From: Chloroflexota bacterium | Lineage (GTDB): Bacteria; Chloroflexota; UBA11872 | Length of the DNA stretch: 64,000 nt | Assembly: GCA_022821905.1 (NCBI GenBank) | Contig: JAJECS010000022.1 | Location: 1-64,000 of the forward strand | Reading direction: 5' to 3' | Part shown: in pieces, positions 33,073 through 42,209 of the stretch | Numbering within the stretch: the first letter of the stretch is position 1 | How the letters are laid out: each line of letters opens with the position of its first letter | Position numbers and translations under genes: made by a program | Notes under the pieces: generated by a model | Database searches by the model: none | Told to the model about the DNA's origin: nothing | The model's input: only the letters and a program-made list of their open reading frames with translations

Positions 33073-34728
33073 GTGCCGGCGTGCCGCGCGTGGCGTAAGG
33101 TTCGCAGGCAGCGCTCCAGGGGAGGCACGCCGCTGATCCGTCGTCCTATCGGCCGGCGTCGCGTTTTGAAGCTGGGCGCCGCGTCCGTGCTGCTTCCGGT
33201 GCTCGCCGGGTCGGCAACGACCGCGCCCGCCGCTGCGGACGCCGCGCCGGACGTTGACTTTCCCATCGAAGACGGCCGGCACTACCCGCAAGCCAGCGAC
33301 GAGTCCGGCCGCGGCTACGAAGTTCGCAACGTCGGCGACGTCACCTGGTGGGACAGCTACCGAGGCCTCGGCGGCCTGCCGGTGCTGGGCCCGCCGCGCA
33401 GCGCGATATTCGCTGCCAGTGGCTTCGAGTATCAGGCCCTGCGCTACGGCCTGCTGCAATGGAAGGCGGGCGAAGGTCGAGTCGTGTTGGCAAACGCCCT
33501 CGAGATCATGGACCGCGCGGGACACACCGATTGGCTGTACGCCGCGCGGCAGGTGCCCCGCCCCATCGAGCACGACGGCTCGACGTCGTTCCAGCATGCT
33601 GTCGAGATTCGCACCGGCTGGCTCACCGACGACGCGATCCGCGGAGTGTTCGAGTCCAACCCCGACCCCATCGGCCGCCTGGTGTGGACTGCCGACCATG
33701 CCCGTGATCGGTGGGGGTTGCCGATGTCCCGCCCCGAGCGCCTCGGGCCATTCGTGGCGCAGCGATTCCAGCGCGGCGTCCTACAGCACTGGATCGATGA
33801 AGTGGAAGGACTCCCGGCGCCCGGCAGCGTGACGTCGGTGCTGATGGACGAGGTGCTGCGAGACGCCGGCTTGATGCCGGAGGCGGCGCTGGCTTCGGTC
33901 GACTCGGCGGCGGCGGTGACCCAAGCGGCCGGGAAGACCGTCGGCGACCAACTGGAATCCGCCATCAACGCCCGCCTGGCCGGCGAGCCGGGCAACTGGT
34001 CGATCTACGCGGCGCCCGCCGGATCCGACGCCGAGGTCGCCATCGACGCCGACACCGTGGTGCGGGCGGCGAGCCTGTGGAAGATCGCCGCGCTCGTCGA
34101 GACCTACCGCCAGCGCGCCGTCATCGGTCTCGGCTTCGACACCCTGCTCGAGATGAACGAGAGCGTGCTCGAGCGGGTCGTTCCCCCGGCAACGCTCGCG
34201 CCCGGCCAGCGCGTCACCATCGACTACGCGCTGGAGCGGACCATGTCCATCAGCGACAACACGCACGCCATCCTGCTCGGCGATCACATCGGCTACGCCA
34301 ACATGCAGTGGACGCTGGGCCAACTCGGCCTGACCGCCACCGACGTGGCCAGCACGCACCCGGTGACCACCGCGCGCGAGGCGGCCAAGCTGCTGGAGGT
34401 CGCGCTGGGCATGCGCCCGGCGAACTGGTCGCGGACGCTGGCGGACGTCCAGGGCATGCGCACCCTGCTGCTCGGCGAGACGCGCAACAACCGCATCCCG
34501 GCCCGGCTGCCGGCCGGGACGGCCGTGGCCCACAAGACCGGCGATCTCGCCGGCATCTCCAACGACGCCGGGGTCGTCTACGCCTCGACCGGCCCCATCA
34601 CCATCGTGATCCTGGCGCGCGACCTTCCGGGACACGTTCGCGCCGAGGCGACGGCGGCCGAGATCGCCTCCATGATCGTGGGTGCGTATGACCCTCAGGT
34701 TGTGTCGAGTTCTTCGCCGGCCGGCTGA
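33073..34728 (+). CDS. Tat-exported beta-lactamase-like serine hydrolase with duplicated LGYP/QW module
   Basis: 551 aa. A twin-arginine signal, GRRRVLKLGAASVLLP, lies at about residues 27-42. Residues 75-290 carry two copies of a module (SYRGLGGLPVLGPP...LLQW and WGLPMSRP...FQRGVLQHW). The C-terminal domain is class A beta-lactamase-like: S-x2-K in AASLWKIAAL, SDN in MSISDNTHA and KTG in HKTGDL, so all three motifs are intact. It may hydrolyse peptides or beta-lactams in the envelope. GTG 33073 follows GAGGAG by nine bases; an in-frame ATG at 32911 would overlap the lipoprotein gene. Confidence 0.8.
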   Translation: MPACRAWRKVRRQRSRGGTPLIRRPIGRRRVLKLGAASVLLPVLAGSATTAPAAADAAPDVDFPIEDGRHYPQASDESGRGYEVRNVGDVTWWDSYRGLGGLPVLGPPRSAIFAASGFEYQALRYGLLQWKAGEGRVVLANALEIMDRAGHTDWLYAARQVPRPIEHDGSTSFQHAVEIRTGWLTDDAIRGVFESNPDPIGRLVWTADHARDRWGLPMSRPERLGPFVAQRFQRGVLQHWIDEVEGLPAPGSVTSVLMDEVLRDAGLMPEAALASVDSAAAVTQAAGKTVGDQLESAINARLAGEPGNWSIYAAPAGSDAEVAIDADTVVRAASLWKIAALVETYRQRAVIGLGFDTLLEMNESVLERVVPPATLAPGQRVTIDYALERTMSISDNTHAILLGDHIGYANMQWTLGQLGLTATDVASTHPVTTAREAAKLLEVALGMRPANWSRTLADVQGMRTLLLGETRNNRIPARLPAGTAVAHKTGDLAGISNDAGVVYASTGPITIVILARDLPGHVRAEATAAEIASMIVGAYDPQVVSSSSPAG

Positions 34729-34856
34729 AAGCAAGGGCGAACCTTCAGCGCGGTCGCGTCTTCATTGGGAAAAAGCGTGAACCACACCCCGGTTGACGAC
34801 CGGCGAGTCGATCTTCGAAAGTAGAGCAATCGCCCCGGCTGTCTTCGACGGTCGGG

Positions 34857-34888
34857 AGGGGCCGCCTCCGGTCGGCCCCTTACTTTTG
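34857..34888 (+). terminator. Intrinsic terminator after the serine hydrolase
   Basis: An 8-bp perfect stem (AGGGGCCG/CGGCCCCT) with an eight-base loop is followed by TACTTTTG. Right distance for the serine hydrolase transcript on the plus strand. Confidence 0.6.
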
Positions 34889-34892
34889 TCGT

Positions 34893-34931
34893 ATGCGCGC
34901 CAACGTCTACATCGACGGCTTGTGTGCGTGA
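34893..34931 (+). pseudogene. Possible NYN-domain gene fragment
   Basis: Twelve codons read MRANVYIDGLCA then a stop. The first nine match the start of NYN-domain RNase-like proteins (MRxNVYIDGF). Nothing downstream continues the family. It may be a truncated remnant or chance. Confidence 0.25.
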
Positions 34932-35001
34932 TCCCACGCACCGCCAGATGCACCGGGGAGTACCATCGGGTAACAGATACGCGTTGCTCATGGAGCGGAC
35001 C

Positions 35002-35706
35002 ATGTTCGACCGGCTCTTTGGCTCACGCGCCCAGGTGGCGCCGGACACGCCCGACGTCAGCCCGCGCCCGCCCGAGTTGCGCGAGCCGCGCCTCCCGCCC
35101 GGCCAGACCCTCACCTCCAAGTGGCCCGTGCTGCACTACCAGGAGCCGGCCGCCTACGACATGACCCGTTGGGACTTCCGCGTGACTGGGCTGGTCGAGG
35201 AAGACGCGCGCTGGAGCTGGGACGAATTCACCTCGCTGCCGCGCACCGAGATCGTCTCGGACATCCACTGCGTCACCCACTGGAGCCGTTACGACAACCG
35301 CTGGGAGGGCGTGCACGTGCGCGAGGTGCTCAAGCGCATCAAGCCGCTGCCTGGCGCGGACTACGTGATGATTCACGCCGACCCCGGCTACACCACCAAC
35401 GTCACCCTGGCCGAGCTCGACCAGGACGATGTGCTGTTCGCCATCAACCACGACGGCGGCCCGCTGCCGCAACAGCACGGCGGGCCCCTGCGCCTGGTGC
35501 TGCCCAGCCTGTACTTCTGGAAGAGCGCCAAGTGGGTGCGCGGCCTGGAGTTCATGGACCACGAGGAAGCCGGCTTCTGGGAGAAGGGCGGCTATCACGT
35601 CCGCGGCGACCCCTGGCTCAATGAACGCTTCGGCGGTCGTGTGCGCATGACCATGCAGGAGGCTCGTTCCCGAGCCCTCCGTGAAGGCCGGCGGGTCGTC
35701 GAATAG
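35002..35706 (+). CDS. Molybdopterin-dependent oxidoreductase (sulfite oxidase fold)
   Basis: 234 aa, shorter than full sulfite oxidases and like the SUOX-fold domain alone. The Mo-coordinating cysteine is in SDIHCVTHWSRYDNRWEGV, and GGPLRLVLPSLYFWKSAKWVRGLEF is the conserved C-terminal cofactor region. It lacks an obvious signal peptide and a dimerisation domain, as in YedY-type and related soluble enzymes. ATG 35002 has GGAG six bases upstream; ATGs at 34990 and 34924 give no better sites. The physiological substrate is unknown. Confidence 0.85.
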   Translation: MFDRLFGSRAQVAPDTPDVSPRPPELREPRLPPGQTLTSKWPVLHYQEPAAYDMTRWDFRVTGLVEEDARWSWDEFTSLPRTEIVSDIHCVTHWSRYDNRWEGVHVREVLKRIKPLPGADYVMIHADPGYTTNVTLAELDQDDVLFAINHDGGPLPQQHGGPLRLVLPSLYFWKSAKWVRGLEFMDHEEAGFWEKGGYHVRGDPWLNERFGGRVRMTMQEARSRALREGRRVVE

Positions 35707-35772
35707 CCGGCGGCGTTCGTCGCCTTCACTAGGCCGCCGTACGCTTAGGACGCTGAGCTCAAGGATTCTCTG

Positions 35773-38700
35773 ATGTCCCTCGACCCGACCTACGCCGACC
35801 TCGCGCTTGATCGCGCCGTGGCCGACGTCGACCCGCTGGTGGCCGACCTCATCGAGCGCGAGCACGCGCGGCAGCGCGACAAGCTCATCCTCATCCCGTC
35901 CGAAAGCCTCACGCCCAAGCCGGTGCGCGATGCGCTGGCGTCGCCGTTCACCAGCATCTACGCCGAGGGCTATGCGGCAGCCGCGATGATCCGCGACCAG
36001 GAGGCGGCGCTGGCCGACCTCGACCGGCAGCTCGCCCGCACCCGGCGCTACGGCGATCGCCGCTACTACCAGGGCAATGAGTTCAGCAACCTCGTGGAGG
36101 CCCTGGCGCAGCGCCGCTGCGCCGACCTCTTCGCCAACGACCGCGTGGCGGCGGACCGTCTGTGGGTCAACGTGCAGCCACTCTCGGGCGCGGCGGCCAA
36201 CAACGCCGTCGAGGAAGCCCTGCTCGATCCCGAGGACACGATCATGGGGCTGGCCCTGGCCCACGGCGGGCACCTGAGCCATGGCGCGTCCGTCAACCGC
36301 TCGGGACGGCGCTTCAAATCGATTAGCTACCGCATACCGGGTCCCGACGCGCAGCTCGACTACGACGAAATCGCCGCGCGAGCCAAGGCCTCCCGCCCCC
36401 GCCTGATCATCGCCGGCTACACGTCATATCCGTGGGCACCGGACTGGGAGCGCTTCCGCGACATCGCCGATGACGTGGGCGCGCTGCTGATGGCCGACAT
36501 CTCGCATCCGGCCGGACTTGTCGTCGCGGGCGCCTATCCCTCGCCGGTGGGCATTGCCGATGTCGTCACCTTCACCACGCACAAGACGCTGTTCGGTCCC
36601 CGCGGCGCGGTGATCCTGTCGCACCGGCGCGATCTCATGCGCGCGATCGATCGGTCCGTGTTTCCCGGCGAGCAGGGTGGGCCGCACCTCAACAAGATTG
36701 CGGCCATGGCGGTCATGTTCAAGCTCGCGGCTACGGAGGCCTTCCACCGCACCCAGCACAAGATCATTGCCAACGCCAGGGCGCTGGTCGACGCCCTTGA
36801 AGCCGAGGGCGTGGGCGTGGCCTACGGCGGCACCGACACCCACCTGTTCGTGGTGAATCTGCGCCGGGTCGGAGCCCAGGGCGATCTGCGCGGCGAGCCG
36901 GCCGTGCGCATGCTGGACGCCCTCGGCGTGGTGGCCAATCGAAACTCGGTGCCCGGCGACCGCGGCTTCGCCGCGCCCACCGGCATTCGCATGGGCACGC
37001 CCTGGCTCACCCAGCGCGGCTACGGCCCGGATGACATGAAGACCCTGGCCGGCATCCTGGCGCGCGCGTTTCGCGCCATGCACGGCGTGGCCTACAGCGG
37101 CCGCCGAACGCCGCGCTACCGCGGTCGCATGGCCTACGACGCCATGCGGTCGCTGCGCGCCGAGGTGCTCGACTTTGCCCGCCGCGGGCACGCCGAGGGC
37201 GCCCCGCCCAGCGATCCGCCGGCGAGCACCTCCGGCCTGCTGCTCGTTCGCGGTGCCCGCGCGCTGCCGTTCCTGGACGAAGTCGCCAACCGGCGCCTAC
37301 GCGATCTCGAGCCCGGCCAGACGCGTCACGTGGCATTGGCGGGTCCTCCGGGCAGCGGCGCCGTCAGCGCAACGGTGACCAGGCCCGCCGACGCTGCCGG
37401 GGCCTCCGCGTTGATCGCCGTCGATCCCGACCGCGCCGATGCGCTGGCCGACTGGCTCCGAGCGGCCTCCGACGGCCACGTGATCGTTGATCCCGACGAG
37501 CCGAGCCGAAAGCTCAGTGGGCCGGTCACGATATCCGTGGCCGACGGCGACGCACCGCCGGCGACCGGCGCGCCGTTGACGGACGCGCCTCCCGACGATG
37601 CGTCCCGACCCTGGTTCGTGGGCCGACGCCCGGTCGCTCCCGCCAGCGATGGCCCGCAGCCGTTCGAGTGGCAGGAGCCCGAGTCCGAGGAGCTGCACCA
37701 CACGCCCCTGCACGCCTTCCACGCCGAGCACGCCAAGAAGCTGATCCCATTTGCCGGCTGGGACATGCCGGTCTGGTACACGAGCATCGCGGCGGAGCAC
37801 GAGGCCGTGCGCAAGACGGCCGGGCTGTTCGACGTGGGCCACATGGGCGTTTTCGCCGTCTCCGGACCCAACGCCGCCGAGTTCCTGGATCTCGTCGTCA
37901 CCGGCAGCGCCACCCGGCTCCGGGTGGGCCGCGCGGCCTACACCTATCTGCTCGACGCAAACGGCAACTGCCTCGACGACCTCATCATCTACCGCCTCGC
38001 CCGCGATCGATTCATGGCGGTGGTCAACGCGGCCAACGCGGCCAAGAATTGGGCCTGGCTGACGGGCGTGAACGACGGCGTTCATCAGGTCGTTTCAGGC
38101 GACGGCGCGGCGCGCTTGCCGGTTCGCGCCGAGCTCGCGGACCTCAACAGCCCGTCGGCAGGCGACGCCGCGCGGCTCGACCTGGCATTCCAGGGACCGA
38201 AATCGCGTCGGGTCCTACAGCGGCTCGTCGCTACAGACGATGAGCGAAGCGCGCTGGACGCCATGCGCATGAACCACGTCCGCGCCTTCACGCTTGCCGG
38301 CGCCGAGGTCGAGATCTCCCACACCGGCTATACGGGTGAAGCGACCGGATTCGAGATCTTCGTGCACCCGGACGCCGCGCGCACCGTGTGGGACGCGATC
38401 CTCGAAGCGGGCGCCGACGATGGCGTCGTGCCAGTTGGACTGGGCGCGCGCGACTCGACCCGCACCGAGGCCGGCTTCCCGCTCTACGGACACGAGCTTG
38501 CCGGGCCGCTGGACCTCACCCCCGGCAACGCGGGGTTTGGCCGCTTCGTCAAGGCCTACAAGCCGTTCTTCGTCGGCCGCGACCCCTATGTGCGGCGCGA
38601 GGCCGAGCGCCAGTCGTCCATCGTGCGCTTTTCCATCGCCGACGAGCGGGTGCCCACGGCGCGGCAGGGCGATCCCGTCACGGACCCACGCGGCGCCTGG

Positions 38701-38919
38701 ATCGGCACGGTCACCAGCGCCACCCGCACGTCCAGCGGTCGCCAGATCGGCATGGCCCACGTCGCCGCCAGACACACGCGCCGCCGCACCGAGCTGCGCA
38801 TATTCGCCGGTGTCTCCGCGCGCCGCGCCGGCCGCCCCCAATCCCCCGCCGACCTGGGCCCCGGCGGTCGCTACACCCTCCCAGCCGCCGCCACCGTCAT
38901 CCGGCGGTTTCGCGGGTAG
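35773..38919 (+). CDS. Fused serine hydroxymethyltransferase - aminomethyltransferase (GlyA-GcvT)
   Basis: 1048 aa. Residues 1-470 are SHMT: YAEGYA (63-68), ADISHPAGL (241-249), PLP lysine in TTHKTLFGPRG (Lys271) and GIRMGTP (Arg406). Residues 480-640 are a low-complexity linker plus a small unrecognised alpha/beta domain (about 485-590). Residues 642-1048 are glycine-cleavage T protein: PFAGWDMPVWY, FDVGHMGVF, VNAANAAKNWAW and HTGYTGEATGFEIF. Fusing them would couple glycine decarboxylation and serine synthesis through methylene-tetrahydrofolate. No gcvH or gcvP is nearby. Confidence 0.92.
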   Translation: MSLDPTYADLALDRAVADVDPLVADLIEREHARQRDKLILIPSESLTPKPVRDALASPFTSIYAEGYAAAAMIRDQEAALADLDRQLARTRRYGDRRYYQGNEFSNLVEALAQRRCADLFANDRVAADRLWVNVQPLSGAAANNAVEEALLDPEDTIMGLALAHGGHLSHGASVNRSGRRFKSISYRIPGPDAQLDYDEIAARAKASRPRLIIAGYTSYPWAPDWERFRDIADDVGALLMADISHPAGLVVAGAYPSPVGIADVVTFTTHKTLFGPRGAVILSHRRDLMRAIDRSVFPGEQGGPHLNKIAAMAVMFKLAATEAFHRTQHKIIANARALVDALEAEGVGVAYGGTDTHLFVVNLRRVGAQGDLRGEPAVRMLDALGVVANRNSVPGDRGFAAPTGIRMGTPWLTQRGYGPDDMKTLAGILARAFRAMHGVAYSGRRTPRYRGRMAYDAMRSLRAEVLDFARRGHAEGAPPSDPPASTSGLLLVRGARALPFLDEVANRRLRDLEPGQTRHVALAGPPGSGAVSATVTRPADAAGASALIAVDPDRADALADWLRAASDGHVIVDPDEPSRKLSGPVTISVADGDAPPATGAPLTDAPPDDASRPWFVGRRPVAPASDGPQPFEWQEPESEELHHTPLHAFHAEHAKKLIPFAGWDMPVWYTSIAAEHEAVRKTAGLFDVGHMGVFAVSGPNAAEFLDLVVTGSATRLRVGRAAYTYLLDANGNCLDDLIIYRLARDRFMAVVNAANAAKNWAWLTGVNDGVHQVVSGDGAARLPVRAELADLNSPSAGDAARLDLAFQGPKSRRVLQRLVATDDERSALDAMRMNHVRAFTLAGAEVEISHTGYTGEATGFEIFVHPDAARTVWDAILEAGADDGVVPVGLGARDSTRTEAGFPLYGHELAGPLDLTPGNAGFGRFVKAYKPFFVGRDPYVRREAERQSSIVRFSIADERVPTARQGDPVTDPRGAWIGTVTSATRTSSGRQIGMAHVAARHTRRRTELRIFAGVSARRAGRPQSPADLGPGGRYTLPAAATVIRRFRG

Positions 38920-39111
38920 GGGGTAATTCCGCTAGATCAACGGCGCAACTGCCGGGGGCATCCTCGTAGGTCTGCGGTGCCGGGACGAGTTGGCCACATG
39001 GCACGGTCAAACTAACGGAGACTTCAGGGTGTTTCGTGGAGCCCATCTGCGACGGTCGCGAACAGATCAGCGGCGCTATCCCCTGATAGTGAGATCGGCG
39101 ATGCTCTTCAG

Positions 39112-40140
39112 CTAACAAATCACGTCTTCCAGCACACGTTCGTACTCCACCCCCGGCTTGAGATAGATCGGAATGTCGTATGTTCCGGGTCTCCTGCTTT
39201 GGACCAGCGAAGGAACGCGTCCTCGCAATCGGCCTATCTCTACCGGGACAGTTTCCCCGACCCAGAGCCACAACGGTGTGTCGGCGCTGGTTGCCCACTG
39301 TTCAAGATTCACACATAGGAACAAGTTGCCAGCAACCACGTCTCCGTGAACATCCCTAAACCTGAAGTATCTTCCGTATCCCTCCCTTTGCGGCACGGCT
39401 CTAAGGCCGCTAGTGGACATCCAACCGTCCGTAACTCCGTGTCCGTCGACCACGTCGTCAATCAGTCGGTTTAGCCACCGGAGCATTCTGGCCAGGGAGG
39501 GACCTAGCGCATCCGCAAGCACTGGCCGGAAGGCCTCGTCGTCCTCTCGCTGTGCAAGGCCATAGAGTTGCCGGATGTCGGAAGCGATCTGTGAGTCCGT
39601 GGGCACGGCGACGGTCAGGCGGTCCAGCAGCAGGGCCCAGCTAGCCAGCAGGATTTGCTTTTCCGAGCCGGCAATTCGGACTCTTCGCATTTGCTCAGGC
39701 GATTCGACCGGCTCCAGGTGCACTCCGTCCTTACCTGATTCCATTTGCCGTCTGATTTCCGCCCACAGGGTTTCAGTCCTGGTGCTTGGTGCAATAAACA
39801 ACAACGCCCCCGGTCCGGACTCCGGTAGCTTTCCGAAATAACCGCTGGCTTGTTCCTCCTGCAGACTGGCCCAGAATTTCGACTCGACGAGCAAGCGTGC
39901 TCCGCCGTCTTGGTCGTAACCGACCATGTCAGGGCGAGACTGATCTTCGTAGGTGACCTGTGTCCGAAAGCTGATCAGCGGCGGCAGGTCAAAGTCCTCA
40001 GCGTGTAACAGGCGGTCCAGCGCATCGCGGCAATCGGCTGACTTGTTCAGAATGAATGCAAGTGCGTCGGTAGCCGCATCCTCGACTCGACTCGTCAGCT
40101 TGGGAACCAAGTACGCCAACAATGCAGTTTCCCTAGCCAT
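39112..40140 (-). CDS. Putative PD-(D/E)XK nuclease-like protein
   Basis: 342 aa. The pattern RPDMVGYDQDGG-x-RLLVESKFWA (about residues 70-95) is a D...E-x-K site of restriction-type nucleases. The rest (LWAEIRRQME..., GYGRYFRFRDVHGD) I do not recognise. Base composition is lower in GC than neighbours, a sign of transfer. ATG 40140 has AGGAG eight bases upstream; the longer frame to 40245 runs into the partner gene. Likely the second gene of an accessory pair with a possible defence role, inferred only. Confidence 0.6.
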   Translation of the reverse strand: MARETALLAYLVPKLTSRVEDAATDALAFILNKSADCRDALDRLLHAEDFDLPPLISFRTQVTYEDQSRPDMVGYDQDGGARLLVESKFWASLQEEQASGYFGKLPESGPGALLFIAPSTRTETLWAEIRRQMESGKDGVHLEPVESPEQMRRVRIAGSEKQILLASWALLLDRLTVAVPTDSQIASDIRQLYGLAQREDDEAFRPVLADALGPSLARMLRWLNRLIDDVVDGHGVTDGWMSTSGLRAVPQREGYGRYFRFRDVHGDVVAGNLFLCVNLEQWATSADTPLWLWVGETVPVEIGRLRGRVPSLVQSRRPGTYDIPIYLKPGVEYERVLEDVIC

Positions 40141-40162
40141 GGTCAAGTCTCCTGCGGCAGCC

Positions 40163-40531
40163 TCACCCCTGGTGGGGCGGGTTTGTCGGATAGTGCTCCG
40201 GCATTCCGGTGTCGCCCGGCTGGATGACGAAATCGCGGCGGTCACGGTACAGCCGAGCCCGGTTGATGACGTAGTTTTCGCCCGGTTTCAGGTCATCCCA
40301 GTGGGTCATTAGCCAGTACTTGTGGTCACCGACGAACAGATAGGTGTTCTTCATGGTGAAGAATCGGCAGGCGACACCCTCGCCAGCCCGGAACCGGTTG
40401 CAGATTGCGTCTAGCAACTCCTGCTGCCCGTCCTTCTCGCTCAGCACGTACTCGTGGGGCCAGGTTTCTCGATAGGTAACGGCCTCCCGCCAAGGAGCGC
40501 CGGAGATGAGGTCCGTCAATCCCGGCGTCAT
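40163..40531 (-). CDS. Small conserved hypothetical protein paired with the nuclease-like gene
   Basis: 122 aa. Many aromatic and charged residues (TYRETWPHEYVLSEKDGQQE, CRFFTMKNTYLFVGDHKYW). It resembles a conserved hypothetical family I have seen annotated near mobile or restriction loci, but I cannot name it. It ends 22 bases upstream of the nuclease-like ATG and is probably co-transcribed. No catalytic motif is evident. Confidence 0.6.
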   Translation of the reverse strand: MTPGLTDLISGAPWREAVTYRETWPHEYVLSEKDGQQELLDAICNRFRAGEGVACRFFTMKNTYLFVGDHKYWLMTHWDDLKPGENYVINRARLYRDRRDFVIQPGDTGMPEHYPTNPPHQG

Positions 40532-40604
40532 TTCGTCGATGTCCGTTTAGGGACGCCGCAGGTTGAGAAGCGTTGCACTTCACGGTGTCCGCCTGGGCAG
40601 CATC

Positions 40605-41510
40605 TCATGCGATCAAGAGCGCATACACCGCGGGTAGCCCCGTGAGCGTCCGTCCCCAGGTGCGCCCGCTGTCTTCCGAGCCATAGATCGCCCCGTCGGG
40701 ACCTGCGAAGGCCGCCTCGGTCCCATCGGCCACGAGGGTGTGGGTGTCGATGTTGCCGTCGAAGTGGTCGGGCAGGCCGTCGCGGCAGCGTTCGAACGGC
40801 TCGCCGCCGTCGAGTGAGCGCCGATACAGGGCGGCGTCCTGTCCGCCGGGTCCGCGCGCGACCGAGAGGAGGATCGTGGACTCGCTGAGGGCCACGGCCC
40901 GCGCATAGGTCGCGTGCAGTCCGCGGGCGTCCATTTCCCACGAGTCGCCCCGGTCGCGTGAGACGGCCAGCCCGCGTGCGGTGGCGGCCAGCAGCAGGCC
41001 GTCGTGGCCTGCGGGCGCGATGACCTGGTGCGCGTCCTCGCGGATGTCCAAGGCCGTTGCCTGCCAGGTTTCGCCGTCGTCGTCCGACCGCAGCACCCCG
41101 CCCACGTGCACGTTGGCGTAGAGCACGCCCTGTTCGTCGATGGCTAGGGAGCGAGTCGCCGGCGGCCCGCCCCAGGGCGTGAACCAGTGCTCGCGTCCGT
41201 CAGCCTCATCGAAGCCTGCCACCGAGTCCAGCGTCGCGCCGTCCAACCGGCGGAGATACGCGCCGTCGGTTCCTATGAGAACGCCCGTGGGCGAAGGCAA
41301 GGCGCACGTCAGCGCGGGATTGCTCAGCGCCCCCGCGGCGGCGGCCAGGATTGCCCGTCCGCCCTTGAACCGCCACACCTCGCGTCCGTCCACGACCATC
41401 CACGCGTGATCCGGGCGACCGGCCAGCGCGCGGATCGACCGTCCTCCCAGACCCAGCGAGGCGCCCTCGCCGTCTCGCAGGCCCTCGCGAGTCCCGATGA
41501 GCAGCCTCAT
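40605..41510 (-). CDS. BNR/Asp-box repeat beta-propeller protein
   Basis: 301 aa. Asp-box motifs S-x-D-x-G-x-(T/S)-W appear as RSDDDGETWQ (about 143), SRDRGDSWE and SEDSGRTWG near the C terminus, the mark of sialidase-like beta-propellers. No signal peptide or sialidase active-site arginines are seen, so it is more likely a binding or scaffold propeller than a sialidase. Start ATG 41510. It runs toward the Tag gene on the same strand, separated by 16 bases. Confidence 0.7.
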   Translation of the reverse strand: MRLLIGTREGLRDGEGASLGLGGRSIRALAGRPDHAWMVVDGREVWRFKGGRAILAAAAGALSNPALTCALPSPTGVLIGTDGAYLRRLDGATLDSVAGFDEADGREHWFTPWGGPPATRSLAIDEQGVLYANVHVGGVLRSDDDGETWQATALDIREDAHQVIAPAGHDGLLLAATARGLAVSRDRGDSWEMDARGLHATYARAVALSESTILLSVARGPGGQDAALYRRSLDGGEPFERCRDGLPDHFDGNIDTHTLVADGTEAAFAGPDGAIYGSEDSGRTWGRTLTGLPAVYALLIA

Positions 41511-41526
41511 GGTCAGCGCCTCCGGA

Positions 41527-42144
41527 TCAGCCGACGTTCACTGCCTTGAAGCAGTAGGGGTGGTGCGGCACTGGAATCAGGCCCGTGGCTTCCAGGAAGC
41601 CGCGCGCCACGCCCGGCCCCATGAAGGCGAACGTCTTCCGCAGCACCTTGATCTTGTCCTCGGCGTCGTCGGGAAGCTGACGCAGAAACGTCGCCAGATC
41701 GCCGTGCTCGGCCTGGAGCTCCAGCACCGTGCGCGCGTTGGCGATGGCCGCGTCGATCTTCTTCGCGCTGCGCACCACCTTGGGGTCGTTCATCAGCCGC
41801 GTCACCTCGGCGGGTCCATAGGAAGCGACGGCTTCGATGTCGAACGTGTCGTACGCCCGGCGCAGACTCTCGCGCTTGTTCCAGATCAGCGTCCAACTCA
41901 ATCCGGCGTGGAAGATCTCCAGCATCATGCGCTCGAAGTACTCGCGGTCGTCGGCCGGTCGCTCGCCCCAGAATTCGTCGTGATAGATCGTCAGGTCGGG
42001 ATTTCGCTGGGCCCATTCGCAGCGCATCGTCTGCCCCGCCGCGCGGCGCAGTCCCGCGTCGGCCATGTCCTCCGGGGTGGCGGACTTGCGCAGCTTCACG
42101 CGGCGCGGCGGCACGACGTCGTCCGGCTGGCGTCGAGATGCCAT
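41527..42144 (-). CDS. tag: DNA-3-methyladenine glycosylase I
   Basis: 205 aa. Tag hallmarks: RCEWAQRNPDLTIYHDEFWG (a cysteine and a His of the zinc site), the helix-hairpin-helix-like AGLSWTLIWNKRESLRRAY with catalytic Glu region, and the C-terminal HHPYC pair completing the zinc ligands. It excises 3-methyladenine. The tail ends soon after HHPYC, as usual. A 22-residue basic N-terminal extension precedes the domain. Confidence 0.85.
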   Translation of the reverse strand: MASRRQPDDVVPPRRVKLRKSATPEDMADAGLRRAAGQTMRCEWAQRNPDLTIYHDEFWGERPADDREYFERMMLEIFHAGLSWTLIWNKRESLRRAYDTFDIEAVASYGPAEVTRLMNDPKVVRSAKKIDAAIANARTVLELQAEHGDLATFLRQLPDDAEDKIKVLRKTFAFMGPGVARGFLEATGLIPVPHHPYCFKAVNVG

Positions 42145-42209
42145 GGAGCCTCCTTGGCGGGCGGTTGCTTCAACTCCGAGGGTAGCGGCCTGTGGCGATC
42201 ACCGGCCAC

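Noticed and set aside
35707-35772. Possible glycine riboswitch upstream of the GlyA-GcvT gene
   Set aside because: Only 66 bases separate the genes, too little for the aptamer, and no hallmark is seen.
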